The notes under the pieces were generated by a model. It did not search any database. It saw only the letters and a program-made list of their open reading frames with translations, and was not told the origin of the DNA. Both the position numbers and the translations under genes were made by a program. From Sphaerolaimus hirsutus (lineage: Eukaryota; Nematoda; Chromadorea; Monhysterida; Sphaerolaimidae), in the NCBI GenBank assembly GCA_964036195.1, contig OZ038460.1, forward strand, positions 11,039,504 to 11,103,503: a DNA stretch of 64,000 bases, in the 5' to 3' direction. Below, in pieces: positions 55,232-64,000 of this stretch (position 1 is the first letter of the stretch; each line of letters begins with the position of its first letter).

Positions 55232-58200
55232 AAATCAACGCGTGACTCAGTTTAGCACCTATCTGGTGACTTAGAAACAGCAAATGACCAGTTTAGAATT
55301 GATATAATCTGTAAAGTGTGTAGGCGATTTGGTTGTAAATGACCTATATTAGTGAAATGTTTCTTTGTTGTGCCTACAAGAATCGTATAAATAGGAACTG
55401 CTGGCTAGCTATCGGGACTGGTGAAATTTGCTAAAAGCAAAACAAGATTGAAGCTTCATATCCAGTCCTGGTAGCTTGCTGAGTGACTAACCTACCACAC
55501 CCCACCAGCATACACTCTGCACAAAACAACTACACTACACCACAACTGGACGACCATCTACACCATCAACTTCATCATTGACAATGCTGTCTGGCTTGAA
55601 CTGACACTCAGGCTGCTTCCAAGGTGCACTATGAAACAAACAGGAGGCCTCATGGCAAAACTCCCAAGACCACCAGAATGACCATCCACATTGCACCAGT
55701 GCCTTTTGGATCTATACCACCATGCCCCATACCCAAGATGGACAGGAACAGGGGTGAAGTGTTGGATCCAGAGACCATCATCATGGCCAGACAAGAGCAT
55801 CTGAATCTGCCACTCAGCACTACTGTGGCACCTCCATCTGCTGCAGTCTTCAAAAATAGGGCTGACTTGTGTGGTGATAACCAGATCTTCACGGTTCTGT
55901 ATTAGTTGTAGTTGTGTGGTCAAAGTCCATTATAGTTTACTTGTGTTCGCTTTAGGAAAGCTCTAGTTTTTTTTAGGGGAAGCATCACATAATCATCCTG
56001 ACAGTAGTTTAATCATCATTTGCTAAGTTACAGTTTGCAGTGTTTTACAGTTTTAAATAAAAATTCCAAAAAAACTCTACAAAAACAAAATAAATCCAAA
56101 AAAATCTACAAAAACAAAATGCTGAAAACATAAACAATTATGGTGCCTTGATGATGTTTGCACCTGTATTTTGTGTTATGCCTTATTGTGCTTTGTGTAA
56201 GAATGTGCCTTGTATAGGAATTGTGTCTATTTAGGATTTGCCTTTATTTTGCCAGCTATAACCTAAGATTGTGTAAAGTTATTTTCCTGAATCTCACCAG
56301 TGTTTTAGGAAAGTATGGTTACTGGTTCCTTAGATTTTAGTTTGATTCAAGTGCCTCTCCCATACCCATATTAATCTCAAGATCTGACAAACATTAAGTT
56401 TAGGCAGTATTCATTCATTCCATCAACCTTGAAAAGTTTTCTGTGCAATTTATTCACCATCTAAGTAAGTAAGTCCCAGGTATTTTTGTATTTGTATAGA
56501 CTGCCAGGTGGCAGTGGTCGAAAAGTATAGGGAGAACTGTTGTGTTCTTACACGCAGCTGTCCTACTACTTTTGGATCACACCTTACCTGCATGTTCACG
56601 TTCAGCTGTCATCTGGTGGATATCAATGCGTGATTCAGTTTAGCACCCATCTGGTGACTTAGAAACAGCAAATGACCAGTTTAGAATTGATAAAATCTGT
56701 AAAGTGTGTAGGCGATTTGGTTGTAAATGACCTATATTAGTGAAATGTTTCTTTGTTGTGCCTACAAGAATCGTATAAATAGGAGCCGCTGGCTAGCTAT
56801 CGGGACCAGTGAGATTTAGTGCTAAAAGCAAAACAAGATTGAAGCTTCATATCCAGTCCTGGTAGCTTGCTGAGTGATCAAGTGCCACTACTTCTGTATT
56901 CGTTCTGCGTGACAGCGAATGAATAGTTCCTGGGCAACGGCAGTTGAGATTTATTTGAACCTAAGAAATCCTGAAACCCAAGTCCTACCCTTAGGCTACA
57001 GAATAGGAACATTAAGCATCTATTGGAGCTCCACAATGTGCACGTATCTACCATCTGAACTTCTGGGCTCTAATCTAGTGGCTTTGGTTCGCTATCTGGT
57101 CTACGGCGTCGACATCAAAGGACACAGGGCGTTAGGCAGCAAAGCTTATCCTCAATTTTGTATCACCCGGTGCCGGTGCCCTTTTTTAAAAACGCACCGG
57201 TGCCGGTGCGGTGCGGTGTCAATTTTTGATGGTGCCTTTTGGTGCGAGCACCAGCAAGAAAAAGTGGGGCACCGGGAAAGGCACCGGCAGGGTTTCAAGG
57301 GTCCGAAATCTGTGCCTACCCACGACGTGCACATGTATGTACATTTAAAAAGTGACGCAATGTAATGCACGTTGAAACGTGCTGTGATGGTTTTTTTAGC
57401 GCCAGTGTTAATGCATTGACAAATATAAAAATGGATTTCGAGCCAGATAAGAGTCATTCCAACTGTCGGAAAGGAGTATCGCCACTGAAAATCAAGTCAG
57501 CGGCTCGGCAGCCATTCGTTAATCGAACAGAGCCACGTACATTGATCGTTTTTTATTACCCATGGACTTGTGACAAAGTGACATACACATTGTGCAGTGG
57601 AAACGCTTTGCTGGGTGCCATTGCATTGTCAATTGTGTGTAAAGTATTGAATTTTTAATTAAAATAGATTTTTTTGCTGCTTTTCGGGTCATACGCAAAT
57701 CGTTTGGGCTAAAAACGCATCTAAATCATTGCCATAGCACTAAATACAAAGCGTTCGTTCAACGACAGGAGAATCCAACTCCGAGCAGATGTACACAGCC
57801 AAATTTGGAGCAAACACTCTCAGAAAAATATTGACCCGGTGCGGTGCCTTTTGGTGCTAGCACCGGCAACTGGCCGGTGCCCTTCGGTGCCGGTGCCATT
57901 TTTTCAGAATGGCACAGGTGCCGGTGCGGTGCGGTGCCATTTTTTGGGCGGTGCCCCAGGGTGCCAGGTGCCCTTCTCATGCGATGAGAGAGTGCCGGTG
58001 CGGTGTGGTGCCATTTCTCCCGTCGTCTTTAACATCACTATACTTGAGTACTTTCAAAAAGTACGCATAAAGGTTAGTGCAGGTATTTTTTCTCAGAGGA
58101 AATGTAAACATAGTTACTCAGCACAGCATGCAAGTATGGATGCAGCAGAATTCACACGTTTTCACGTTCACACATCACACACATAAATGCTACCGAAAAT

Positions 58201-58316
58201 TAGGGAGGATACTGTAACGTATCTTCGCGTAACATATCCTAATTCATGTACCTGTCCGTATCCTCTTTGCGGGATACGGAAAACTTTCAATGTAGCCATA
58301 GGAATCTCGAACTCAC

Positions 58317-58608
58317 CAAAAATACATCAATCTGCTCCTTCTGGATGACCTCCAAATCCTCATCACACAGTAAAATATGGTCGCCACCAACAAACCGCGC
58401 CCATAACTGGACATCTTCCATTTTGACCTCGACCGCCATCCATGGTGCTTTATTTGATTTGTCGGCGACAAAATCGACGAGCCAGGCAACTTTAAGTTGC
58501 GATTTACTTTCTGTGCTACTGCTAGAGCTTTTTGGTATATTTGAAAGTGCCTCAGAAATACAGGTGGTGATTGTTTGTTGTGCTGATTTCGATTGTCGCA
58601 CAGATGGC
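58317..58608 (-). CDS. Exon of the minus-strand gene (tentative)
   Basis: The open frame reads TITTCISEALSNIPKSSSSS, then LKVAWLVDFVADKSNKAPWM and DHILLCDEDLEVIQKEQIDV, ending FL before a strong GTGAGT donor at 58316. The start (acceptor) is uncertain. Charged, non-repetitive composition and a good donor favour a real exon. It follows the exon at 58737-59259. Confidence 0.4.
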
Positions 58609-61600
58609 CGCGATAGAACGCAAAGCAGTATTGGACAGGCCGCGTGCAGTCTGCGTTCGCGAGTTCGTTAAAAAACCCTGGTTTTTAAAACCATCTTATT
58701 TTTCTCAAAAGGTTGAAAAACACACGTCAACTTTACCAGACAAACCTTTTGTAGAACTCAGCCGGCGCTTGACCGGGTGGAAATGCTCCACCCAGTGCAG
58801 CCACAAGAGCAAAACTGACATCCAAACGAGCAAATTCGTGTCGCCCCGATTTGAGCGGCGCGAACAACACAGCAAAAAATGGGTGTGTGATGCGCGGTGA
58901 AGTGTCCTGAAGTGACTTCACGCAGACGCGCAATGTCGGCGTGAAGACACTTCACCGCATTCCAGACGCTTCACGGCACTTCACGAACCATGCAAAGTAT
59001 GCTGCAAAGGTTCGTGAAGTGCACTTCACGAATTCCGGTCTTCGTGAAGCTAGGTGAAGTGAGTGGAAGACACTTCACCGAAAACTTCGTGAAGTGTGTG
59101 GAAGTGAGTGGAAGTGTCTTCACAGAGCGCACTTCCACACACTTCACGAACCCATTTTTTGCTGTGCAATGGATCGAAAATGACGGAATCCAAAATACTT
59201 GGATAATGAGTGTACAAGGAGCAGATGCAAGCGCCGCACAATCGAGCAGCGTTCTCGGTCTGCGACAACGGGTAAGATAAATAACATGATTTTGCGCACT
59301 TGCCAAATAAATGGAAACTTTTTGTGAATATTTACATTCAACATTTTCCATAAATATTCGAAAAATTAAATATTTGCATTTTAAAATGTATTCAAAATGA
59401 ATGACAAGTCACAAATCGCCGTTCCAAACACTTCTAGCATTTTTTCAAGAAAAAGCAGCCAGTCGACTGTGTAAATAAACTGAGAAAAATAATATGGAAA
59501 CAAATGGATGTATTTAGTACACAATAGGGATGGCCGGCGCTTTTTTTCAAGCGCTTCTTTTAAACGCCGCTTTTTAAAAAAAAGCACTGGCAAATTTTTT
59601 TTGTATACTCGGCGGACCGCACGCTATACATTTTTCTGAAAGAAACACTCCATCATGACGTCATCATTAAAAAATAAAAATAATAACAGCAAAAAAAAAC
59701 ATTTCGGGAAAAACATTTCTCGTTTGTACGTGACTCCGCCTTTTCTTTTTTTGAAATATTTTTCTTTTTGTGAAAGTGCATACATATTGAAGTATCCAGC
59801 TCGCGCGTTATCGACCAAGACATGAATAATTTTGGGCGCATACTCTGCGGTCCGCCGGGTATACCTATGCACTAGGTATTTTGTAATTTTTTGGCACGCA
59901 AGTGCTATCATATAATAATAATCAGTGACAAGGACGTAGCCAGGGGGGGGGGGCGGGGGGAAGGGGGTCGGCCGCCGCCCCCCCCTTCCCGGGCCGGACC
60001 AAAAAATGTGCCAGAAATGGCACTTTCAGAAGACAACTTTGTCGACAGTTGAAAAAATTTTGCGCGCAAGCGCGTATTTTCCCTTCACAACATATATTTT
60101 CGGCTGACCGTTCTCCGCGGCCTCAAAGCCAGTGAAAATGGACGCAAATCCAGTCCATGTCGCATTTTATGCCTGTAAAATACAGACGTATACTGCTGTT
60201 TTGGCGCCAATGCCAACGCCATTGGCGCCATGGCATGGCACCTACGAATGGCGCCAGCGCCATGGTGCCATTACCATACTACAGAGGTAAAATTTAAGGG
60301 GGGGACCTAAAATCCCCCCCCTTCGCCGGGTTCCGTATACAATCCGCCCCCCCGCTCGAAAATCCTGGCTACGTCCCTGACAAGGACGTATCCAGGGGGG
60401 GGGGGCTCAGCCCCCCCCTTCCCGGGGTGAGACCTAAAAAGTCCCGGAAAATGCAACTTTTCCTACATATTTTTCGATGTTTCTACAAAATTTTGCGCGC
60501 AAGCGCGCAATTTCTTCCCATGCATTGTGTTTTCAGCGGATCGGTCCCTGTAAACCAATATCCTTTGAAATGAACACATTTTTGCAACTTTTGCTGTATA
60601 TGTATGCATATTTACATACATATAAAGCAGTTCCTGGCGCTGGCGCCAACGCCAATAGCGCCATCGCGTGGCGCCTTTGAATGGCGCTAGCGCCAAAACG
60701 CCTTTCCGTCCCTATATAGGAAAAATTTTTAGGGGGGGGCTGAGCCCCCCCCCCCCCGTTCGCCAGCCCGCGTAAACAAACAGCCCCCCCCCCGCTCAAA
60801 AATCCTGGATACGTCCCTGATGGCTATATATTATCACAAGTACTGCTACTTGTGTGATATACCTGTATATATGGACTCAGAACCATATTTGGGAGCTTTC
60901 TATGTCTTGACATTTTTTGAAAAAAGCGCGTTTTTTAAAAAAGGCGGGCCGTTAAAAAAGCGATTTTTATCCATCCCTAGTACACAATGACTGCAAATCG
61001 AGATTTTTATATCGGCATCGATACCGAAAAGTTGAAAAATATTAAATCGAAAATATTGAAAATGTCAATTAACCCCAAAAGAAGTCAGTGAGTCTGACAC
61101 TAGCATAAAGTCAAAACGTCAAAAAACGTCAAAAACAACGAACATGCGATTCCAGCAGCAAAAGCACCTGTTTGCACACGTCCTCTATGTAAACTTTCTC
61201 CACTATATGTGGAATTTTTGGAACAGACGAAACCAAACGCCCCACAGCGCTGCACCTTGTCCAATCGTCATTCAAATCGCCTAAATCCCCCAAGGACTGC
61301 AAAAAGGTTTTCCACATGTTTACTCCAGCACTGCATCAAACTGCAATAATTACCGCAAATCCTCGAATAACTCCCCCGTGTCTACGAGGTGAGGAAAAAA
61401 TACCCCCTCGAATAACTCCCCCCTCTGGATGAAAAGGATACAATACAAAAATACAAAACAATATCAGCCTACCACAGCGACAGCAGATACATTATGTGTA
61501 TGCAGTGTATACACATCGTTTCGTTGTTGGACAATTAAATACCTGAATTACAGAGTTGAAAGACTGCATCCATACAATGAATCAAGTCTAAGTTTTCCGA

Positions 61601-61924
61601 GGAAAAAATGTCTCCCCATCGAATCACCCCCCTAAAAACCTCTGACGAAAAAATAACTCCCCTGGGGTCTTATTCGAGGATTTAGTGTATAATAACAAAA
61701 CAATACCTGGACAAGTGTCGAAAAACCATCTTGTCTAGCCAAACAACGGCCGAGCAGCGCAGTGCAGTCAGCGCGCAGCCACCGCGGCGCGGCGTGGCCG
61801 TTGCGACGGTGCTTGTCGCGCAGCAGCGGCAGCAGGGCTGCGAATAGGTCGCGCAGACTGCACGTGTTCATGGCTGCTTTGAGGTAGCCGCGGTAGACGG
61901 ATGATGATCCAGCTCCGACGCAAT
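58317..61924 (-). CDS. Minus-strand gene, TANGO6/RTP1-like (overview, partial)
   Basis: Exons on the minus strand, in order, are 61924-61707, 61330-61144, 59259-58737 (interrupted) and about 58608-58317; more are missing at both ends. The reading SSSVYRGYLKAAMNTCSLRD ... LLGRCLARQDGFSTLVQ, then DWTRCSAVGRLVSSVPK ... YIEDVCKQVLLLLESH, then LCGACICSLYTHYP, follows the order I recall for the RTP1_C1 region of TANGO6, a helical-repeat protein linked to secretory traffic and RNA polymerase II assembly. This is by-eye similarity. Phases do not join between the first two exons, so a small exon is probably missing. Confidence 0.45.
58737..59259 (-). CDS. TANGO6-like exon interrupted by a CACTA-like MITE
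   Basis: The acceptor is GTTGTCGCAG. The exon reads TENAARLCGACICSLYTHYP and ILDSVIFDPL, is broken by the element at 58868-59166, and continues in the same frame with FAPLKSGRHEFARLDVSFAL and GAFPPGQAPAEFYKRFV before donor GTAAAG. Frame continuity across the empty site (one CAA retained) shows that the element landed in coding sequence. Confidence 0.6.
58868..59166. mobile_element. CACTA-like MITE (CACAGCAAAAAATGGG), GTGAAGTG words
   Basis: CACAGCAAAAAATGGG and CCCATTTTTTGCTGTG are exact inverted ends, with 3 bp CAA flanks (58865-58867, 59167-59169). The whole 299 bp body is made of GTGAAGTG, CTTCACG and CACTTCAC words. It is inserted in a coding exon. Confidence 0.8.
59540..59930. other. 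Intronic stretch, no gene recognised
   Basis: AAGCGC and TTTTTTAAAA words around 59540-59590 recur inverted at 60905-60975 (GCGCGTTTTTTAAAAAAGGC), suggesting the ends of another element enclosing 59527-60985. GGGATGG at 59528 and CCATCCCTA at about 60970 fit such inverted ends. The minus-strand ORFs here are AT-rich and unsupported. Confidence 0.4.
59930..60379. mobile_element. CAAGGACGTAGCCAGG MITE, copy 1
   Basis: CAAGGACGTAGCCAGG and CCTGGCTACGTCCCTG are near-inverted ends with G/C runs inside. The subterminal region has GGCGCC-type words at 60200-60265. It shares its middle (TTTTGCGCGCAAGCGCG) with the element at 46704-47153. Confidence 0.7.
60381..60819. mobile_element. CAAGGACGTATCCAGG MITE, copy 2 in tandem
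   Basis: A second head-to-tail copy begins one base after the first and ends CCTGGATACGTCCCTG. GGCGCC-type words lie at 60635-60700. Flanks give no clean duplication. Confidence 0.65.
61144..61330 (-). CDS. TANGO6-like exon
   Basis: On the minus strand after TTTGATGCAG: FLQSLGDLGDLNDDWTRCSA, then VGRLVSSVPKIPHIVEKVYI and EDVCKQVLLLLESH. It ends CAT before GTTCGT. 187 bp, phase 2 in and 0 out. Confidence 0.5.
61351..61689. mobile_element. TACCGCAAATCCTCGAATAA C-rich MITE
   Basis: The termini TACCGCAAATCCTCGAATAA and TTATTCGAGGATTTAGTGTA are inverted with a few mismatches. CCCCCTCGAATAACTCC words are inside. It fills most of the intron between two TANGO6-like exons. Confidence 0.6.
61707..61924 (-). 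CDS. TANGO6-like exon
   Basis: On the minus strand after CCTGCGCAG: SSSVYRGYLKAAMNTCSLRD, LFAALLPLLRDKHRRNGHAA, then ALLGRCLARQDGFSTLVQ and donor GTATTG. It is more GC-rich than its surroundings. Phase 1 in, 0 out. Confidence 0.5.
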
Positions 61925-62109
61925 CTGCGCAGGATGGTGTAGGGTTGGTGAAAAGTCAATTTTTAGATCACACATTTTTGATCGATTAGTTTCTTCAAAT
62001 TGAAACTACTTTTCTTCAAAAGCACGTCTGAAAGGAATATGGATATGAAATAGGTATCCAGAGTGGCAGGGGTACATCCGCCATATAGGGATAATCTGGT
62101 CCTAAAAAT

Positions 62110-62178
62110 GAAATCTCCATGTTATTCTGATCATTTTAAGTGTTCATCAGTGAAAATCGGCTGAGAAATGGCCGAGAT
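62110..62178. repeat. Fragment of the foldback family at 14740-15595
   Basis: AATCTCCATGTTATTCTGATC through GGCTGAGAAATGGCCGAGAT matches an arm of that foldback. It is cut by the insertion starting at 62179. Confidence 0.6.
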
Positions 62179-62323
62179 CAAGGACGTACGCAGGGGGGGG
62201 GGGCGGGGGGGGGCGGCCGCCCCCCCCGTTCCCGGGCCGGTCATAATAATTTGCCAGGAATGGCACTTTTGTAAAGCTATTTTGTAGCTACTTTGAAAAT
62301 TTTTTGCGCGCAAGCGCGCAAAC

Positions 62324-63824
62324 TAGGGCTCGAACTCGACTCGACTCGACTCGACTCGACTCGTGACTCGAGGGTAAAATAGGGTACCGACTCGACTCGA
62401 TAGACTCGACCGGAAAAATATGGCCCTGACTCGAGACTCGAGGTTTTTGCCCGACTCGACTCGAAATTTTGGCAAATTTCGAGTCGGGGTTCCCATTGAA
62501 TAATGTCCAAAATATTCAATTTTGATATGAATTTATTGACATACTTTTTAAAAATTTGTGCATGAGTGCACACTTCCACACAATATTCATGATATATCAT
62601 TGATTGGCTTGGGATGTAAAAGCTTGGGATGTAAATTGATGTTAAAGCTCAAGTTTCTTATTGTCAATAGTGCCATGTTGTGGTGCCTATGAAAGGGCCA
62701 GTGTAATGGCATGAATCCGTTTGTGTAGATAAAATTTCTGTGTGTGGGAGGTAACCTCCGACCATTTATTCACCATTACAGAGGGTAAACAAACACTCCC
62801 ATTAAAAAATACTAGATAAATCCCTGGTTGTAGTTAATCATCTTCATATGATAAGTACCCCCATCTTTTGTTAATATAAAAAATGCTTATTTCTGACAAG
62901 GGACTTTCCAATCATTGCCTGACAATGGCTTTATGTGTGATTTACCAGGTGGTTTACGGATGGCATTTTTCAATGGTTTTTCTATTAAAAAGATTGTTGT
63001 TTTTTATCATAAAAACCAGATCATAAAAAGATGTTGTATTTCCATCGATAGACTGGTTGTATTTTTGCAACTTTTTTTCTGCAACATCAAGAAAGTGAAC
63101 ATGAAAGTTATATTTTCACTTTATTTTTTATGGTATAAAAAATTGTTGGCATTTAGACTCCATTAAGTGTGTGTGAAAAGAATGGTAGAGAAACAAGTAC
63201 CGTATTACCTCGAAATACCCCCATGGGGGTTTATTATTTCGCCAGCAAAATTTGAGGGGGGGTTAATTCGAGGGGGGGGGGTTTATTCGAGGGGGGGTCT
63301 TATTATTTCGTCAGAAATTTTCATAAGGATCGTAGTAAATAGTAGGCATTTGCATGCCCAAAACAGGTAATAAATGTGTCCAAACAAGATATATTTGGAC
63401 ATAAAAACGTAGATTAGCCACACAAATATGTCCATGTGTAGCTGCAATACAAATAAACAGTAAATTACATCATGTACATTGCATACATGACGTATTTATT
63501 ATGTACATGACGTACATCATTCCGAAGGGGGGGGGTATTTCGAGGGGGGGGTTTATTATTTCCCCAGCTGATTTTGAGGGGGGGTTAATTCGAGGGGGGG
63601 TTAATTCAAGGGGGGGGGATAATTCGAGGTAATACGGTATCTGAAATTTCTGCGAGCATCATGCCAAAAAGTAACGCTTCTGACTCGACTCGAGACTCGA
63701 CATTTTTGCCTGACTCGACTCGAATTTTCACTGGCTCGTCTGACTCGACTCGCCGACTCGACCGGAAAAGTTTTTGGGTTGCGACTCGAACTCGAGTTTG
63801 AAAAAAATCGAGTTTCGAGCCCTA
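62324..63824. mobile_element. CTCGA-word hAT-like MITE
   Basis: TAGGGCTCGAA and TTTCGAGCCCTA are inverted ends, with an exact 8 bp duplication GCGCAAAC (62316-62323, 63825-63832). ACTCGACTCG repeats fill 62333-62480 and 63680-63800. A C-rich MITE is nested in its middle. An ORF at 62915-63166 is AT-rich and unsupported. Confidence 0.85.
63198..63639. mobile_element. TACCGTATTACC C-rich MITE
   Basis: It starts TACCGTATTACCTCGAAATA and ends TTCGAGGTAATACGGTA. Runs of G with TTAATTCGAG and TATTTCGAG words lie between. It is inserted in the CTCGA-word element. Confidence 0.7.
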
Positions 63825-64000
63825 GCGCAAACCCCACCCCGTCGTTAAATGTATAATTTCAGGAGTCCGAACAGCATTATAAACGTGCCCCACGTGGTCA
63901 TAGTGACTATATCTAGGTCTTAATAGGTACCTATATAGTATACGTTGGCGCCAGCGCCAACGCCAATACTGCCATGGCGCTGGCGCCTACAAATGGCGCC

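Larger units (their letters stand above)
53832..57169 (+). mobile_element. Small LTR retroelement remnant
   Basis: A sequence starting TGTTGTGTTCTTACACGC occurs at 53832 and again at 56538. Each copy runs about 340 bp of alignable LTR (the first interrupted by another insertion) with TATAAATAGGA near the end. A purine-rich AAAAGTATAGGGAGAAC precedes the second copy, as a polypurine tract should. The likely outer end TATCA at 57169 gives TG...CA and flanks CCCCG/CCCGG. The first LTR seems to lack its last about 290 bp. The internal region of about 1 kb has no pol; ORF 55624-55905 (93 codons) is unassigned. Confidence 0.55.
53768..58040. mobile_element. GGTGCC-word hAT-like element, copy 3, split by an LTR element
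   Basis: The left end TAGTGCTGTAAAGGC and the right end TTTAACATCACTA are flanked by an exact 8 bp duplication TACTTGAG (53760-53767, 58041-58048). GGCACC/GGTGCC arrays lie at 53780-53830, 57170-57290 and 57836-58020. The LTR element at 53832-57169 interrupts it. ORFs at 57365-57658 and in the arrays are not supported. Confidence 0.8.
62179..64000. mobile_element. CAAGGACGTACGCAGG MITE, copy 3, split and running past the window end
   Basis: The left end is CAAGGACGTACGCAGG with G/C runs. The body is interrupted at 62323 and resumes at 63833. GGCGCC-type words at 63950-64000 correspond to those at 60200-60265. The right end lies outside the window. Confidence 0.6.

Noticed and set aside
56919-57365. 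148-codon ORF at the end of the small LTR element
   Set aside because: It starts in the LTR and ends in a GGTGCC array, so it crosses unrelated sequence.
58571-58900. 109-codon plus-strand ORF
   Set aside because: It is antisense to two minus-strand exon candidates with good donors and runs into the CACTA-like MITE.
59930-60819. 8 bp target duplications for the two CAAGGACGT MITEs
   Set aside because: The flanks (AATCAGTGA on the left, ATGGCTAT on the right) do not match, so no insertion claim is made for the pair.
62915-63166. 83-codon AT-rich ORF with hydrophobic stretches
   Set aside because: It lies inside the CTCGA-word MITE, is dominated by Phe/Ile/Lys codons as expected of AT-rich noncoding DNA, and has no motif.

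Overview
This window looks like a repeat-rich invertebrate nuclear genome, most likely a nematode. The clues are short introns (about 60-100 bp in the first gene), an EGF-plus-DEG/ENaC channel gene of the kind described in nematodes as the egas family (from memory), a Ty3-type LTR retroelement, and nested small DNA transposons. There are no operons, ribosome binding sites or CRISPR arrays. Exons were called by eye from GT/AG boundaries, matching phase and conserved motifs, so the gene models are provisional.

Host genes. (1) 243-2185 (+): an unrecognised six-exon gene of about 431 codons with a TATA box and a poly(A) signal. (2) About 17999-52426 (+): a multi-exon gene with EGF-like exons followed by a DEG/ENaC channel domain. 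It is stretched by a tandem duplication that copied one EGF exon (the left copy is frameshifted), by a 450 bp transposon inside a coding exon, and by a roughly 20 kb intron holding a giant retroelement. (3) About 58317-61924 (-): exons of a gene tentatively resembling TANGO6/RTP1, one of them interrupted by a 299 bp transposon.

Giant retroelement. 26985-45010 is an 18 kb Ty3-type element on the minus strand, with LTRs running from TG to CA, a primer-binding site and TATG target duplications. Its first ORF is open for about 1,856 codons. It runs gag and CCHC zinc knuckle, then a membrane-bounded Cys-rich glycoprotein-like region, then an aspartic protease and the start of reverse transcriptase. 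Downstream come broken RT/RNase H, an open integrase ORF, and a broken UPF1-like superfamily-1 helicase gene. Having the glycoprotein between nucleocapsid and protease, and carrying a helicase, are both unusual. A possible two-exon antisense gene lies in the 3' region. A 1,210 bp solo LTR of the same family is at 3091-4300.

DNA transposons. Much of the rest is non-autonomous elements. Many have exact or near-exact 8 bp target duplications (hAT-like), others 3 bp (CACTA-like) or TA (Tc1/mariner-like). A striking theme is that many element bodies are built from one short, often palindromic word repeated many times: GGCGCC, GGTGCC/GGCACC, GGGATC, CTCGA, TTCGAA, GTGAAGTG or CCCGGGG. They are inserted into one another up to four or five levels deep, for example across 8696-16372 and 53768-58040.
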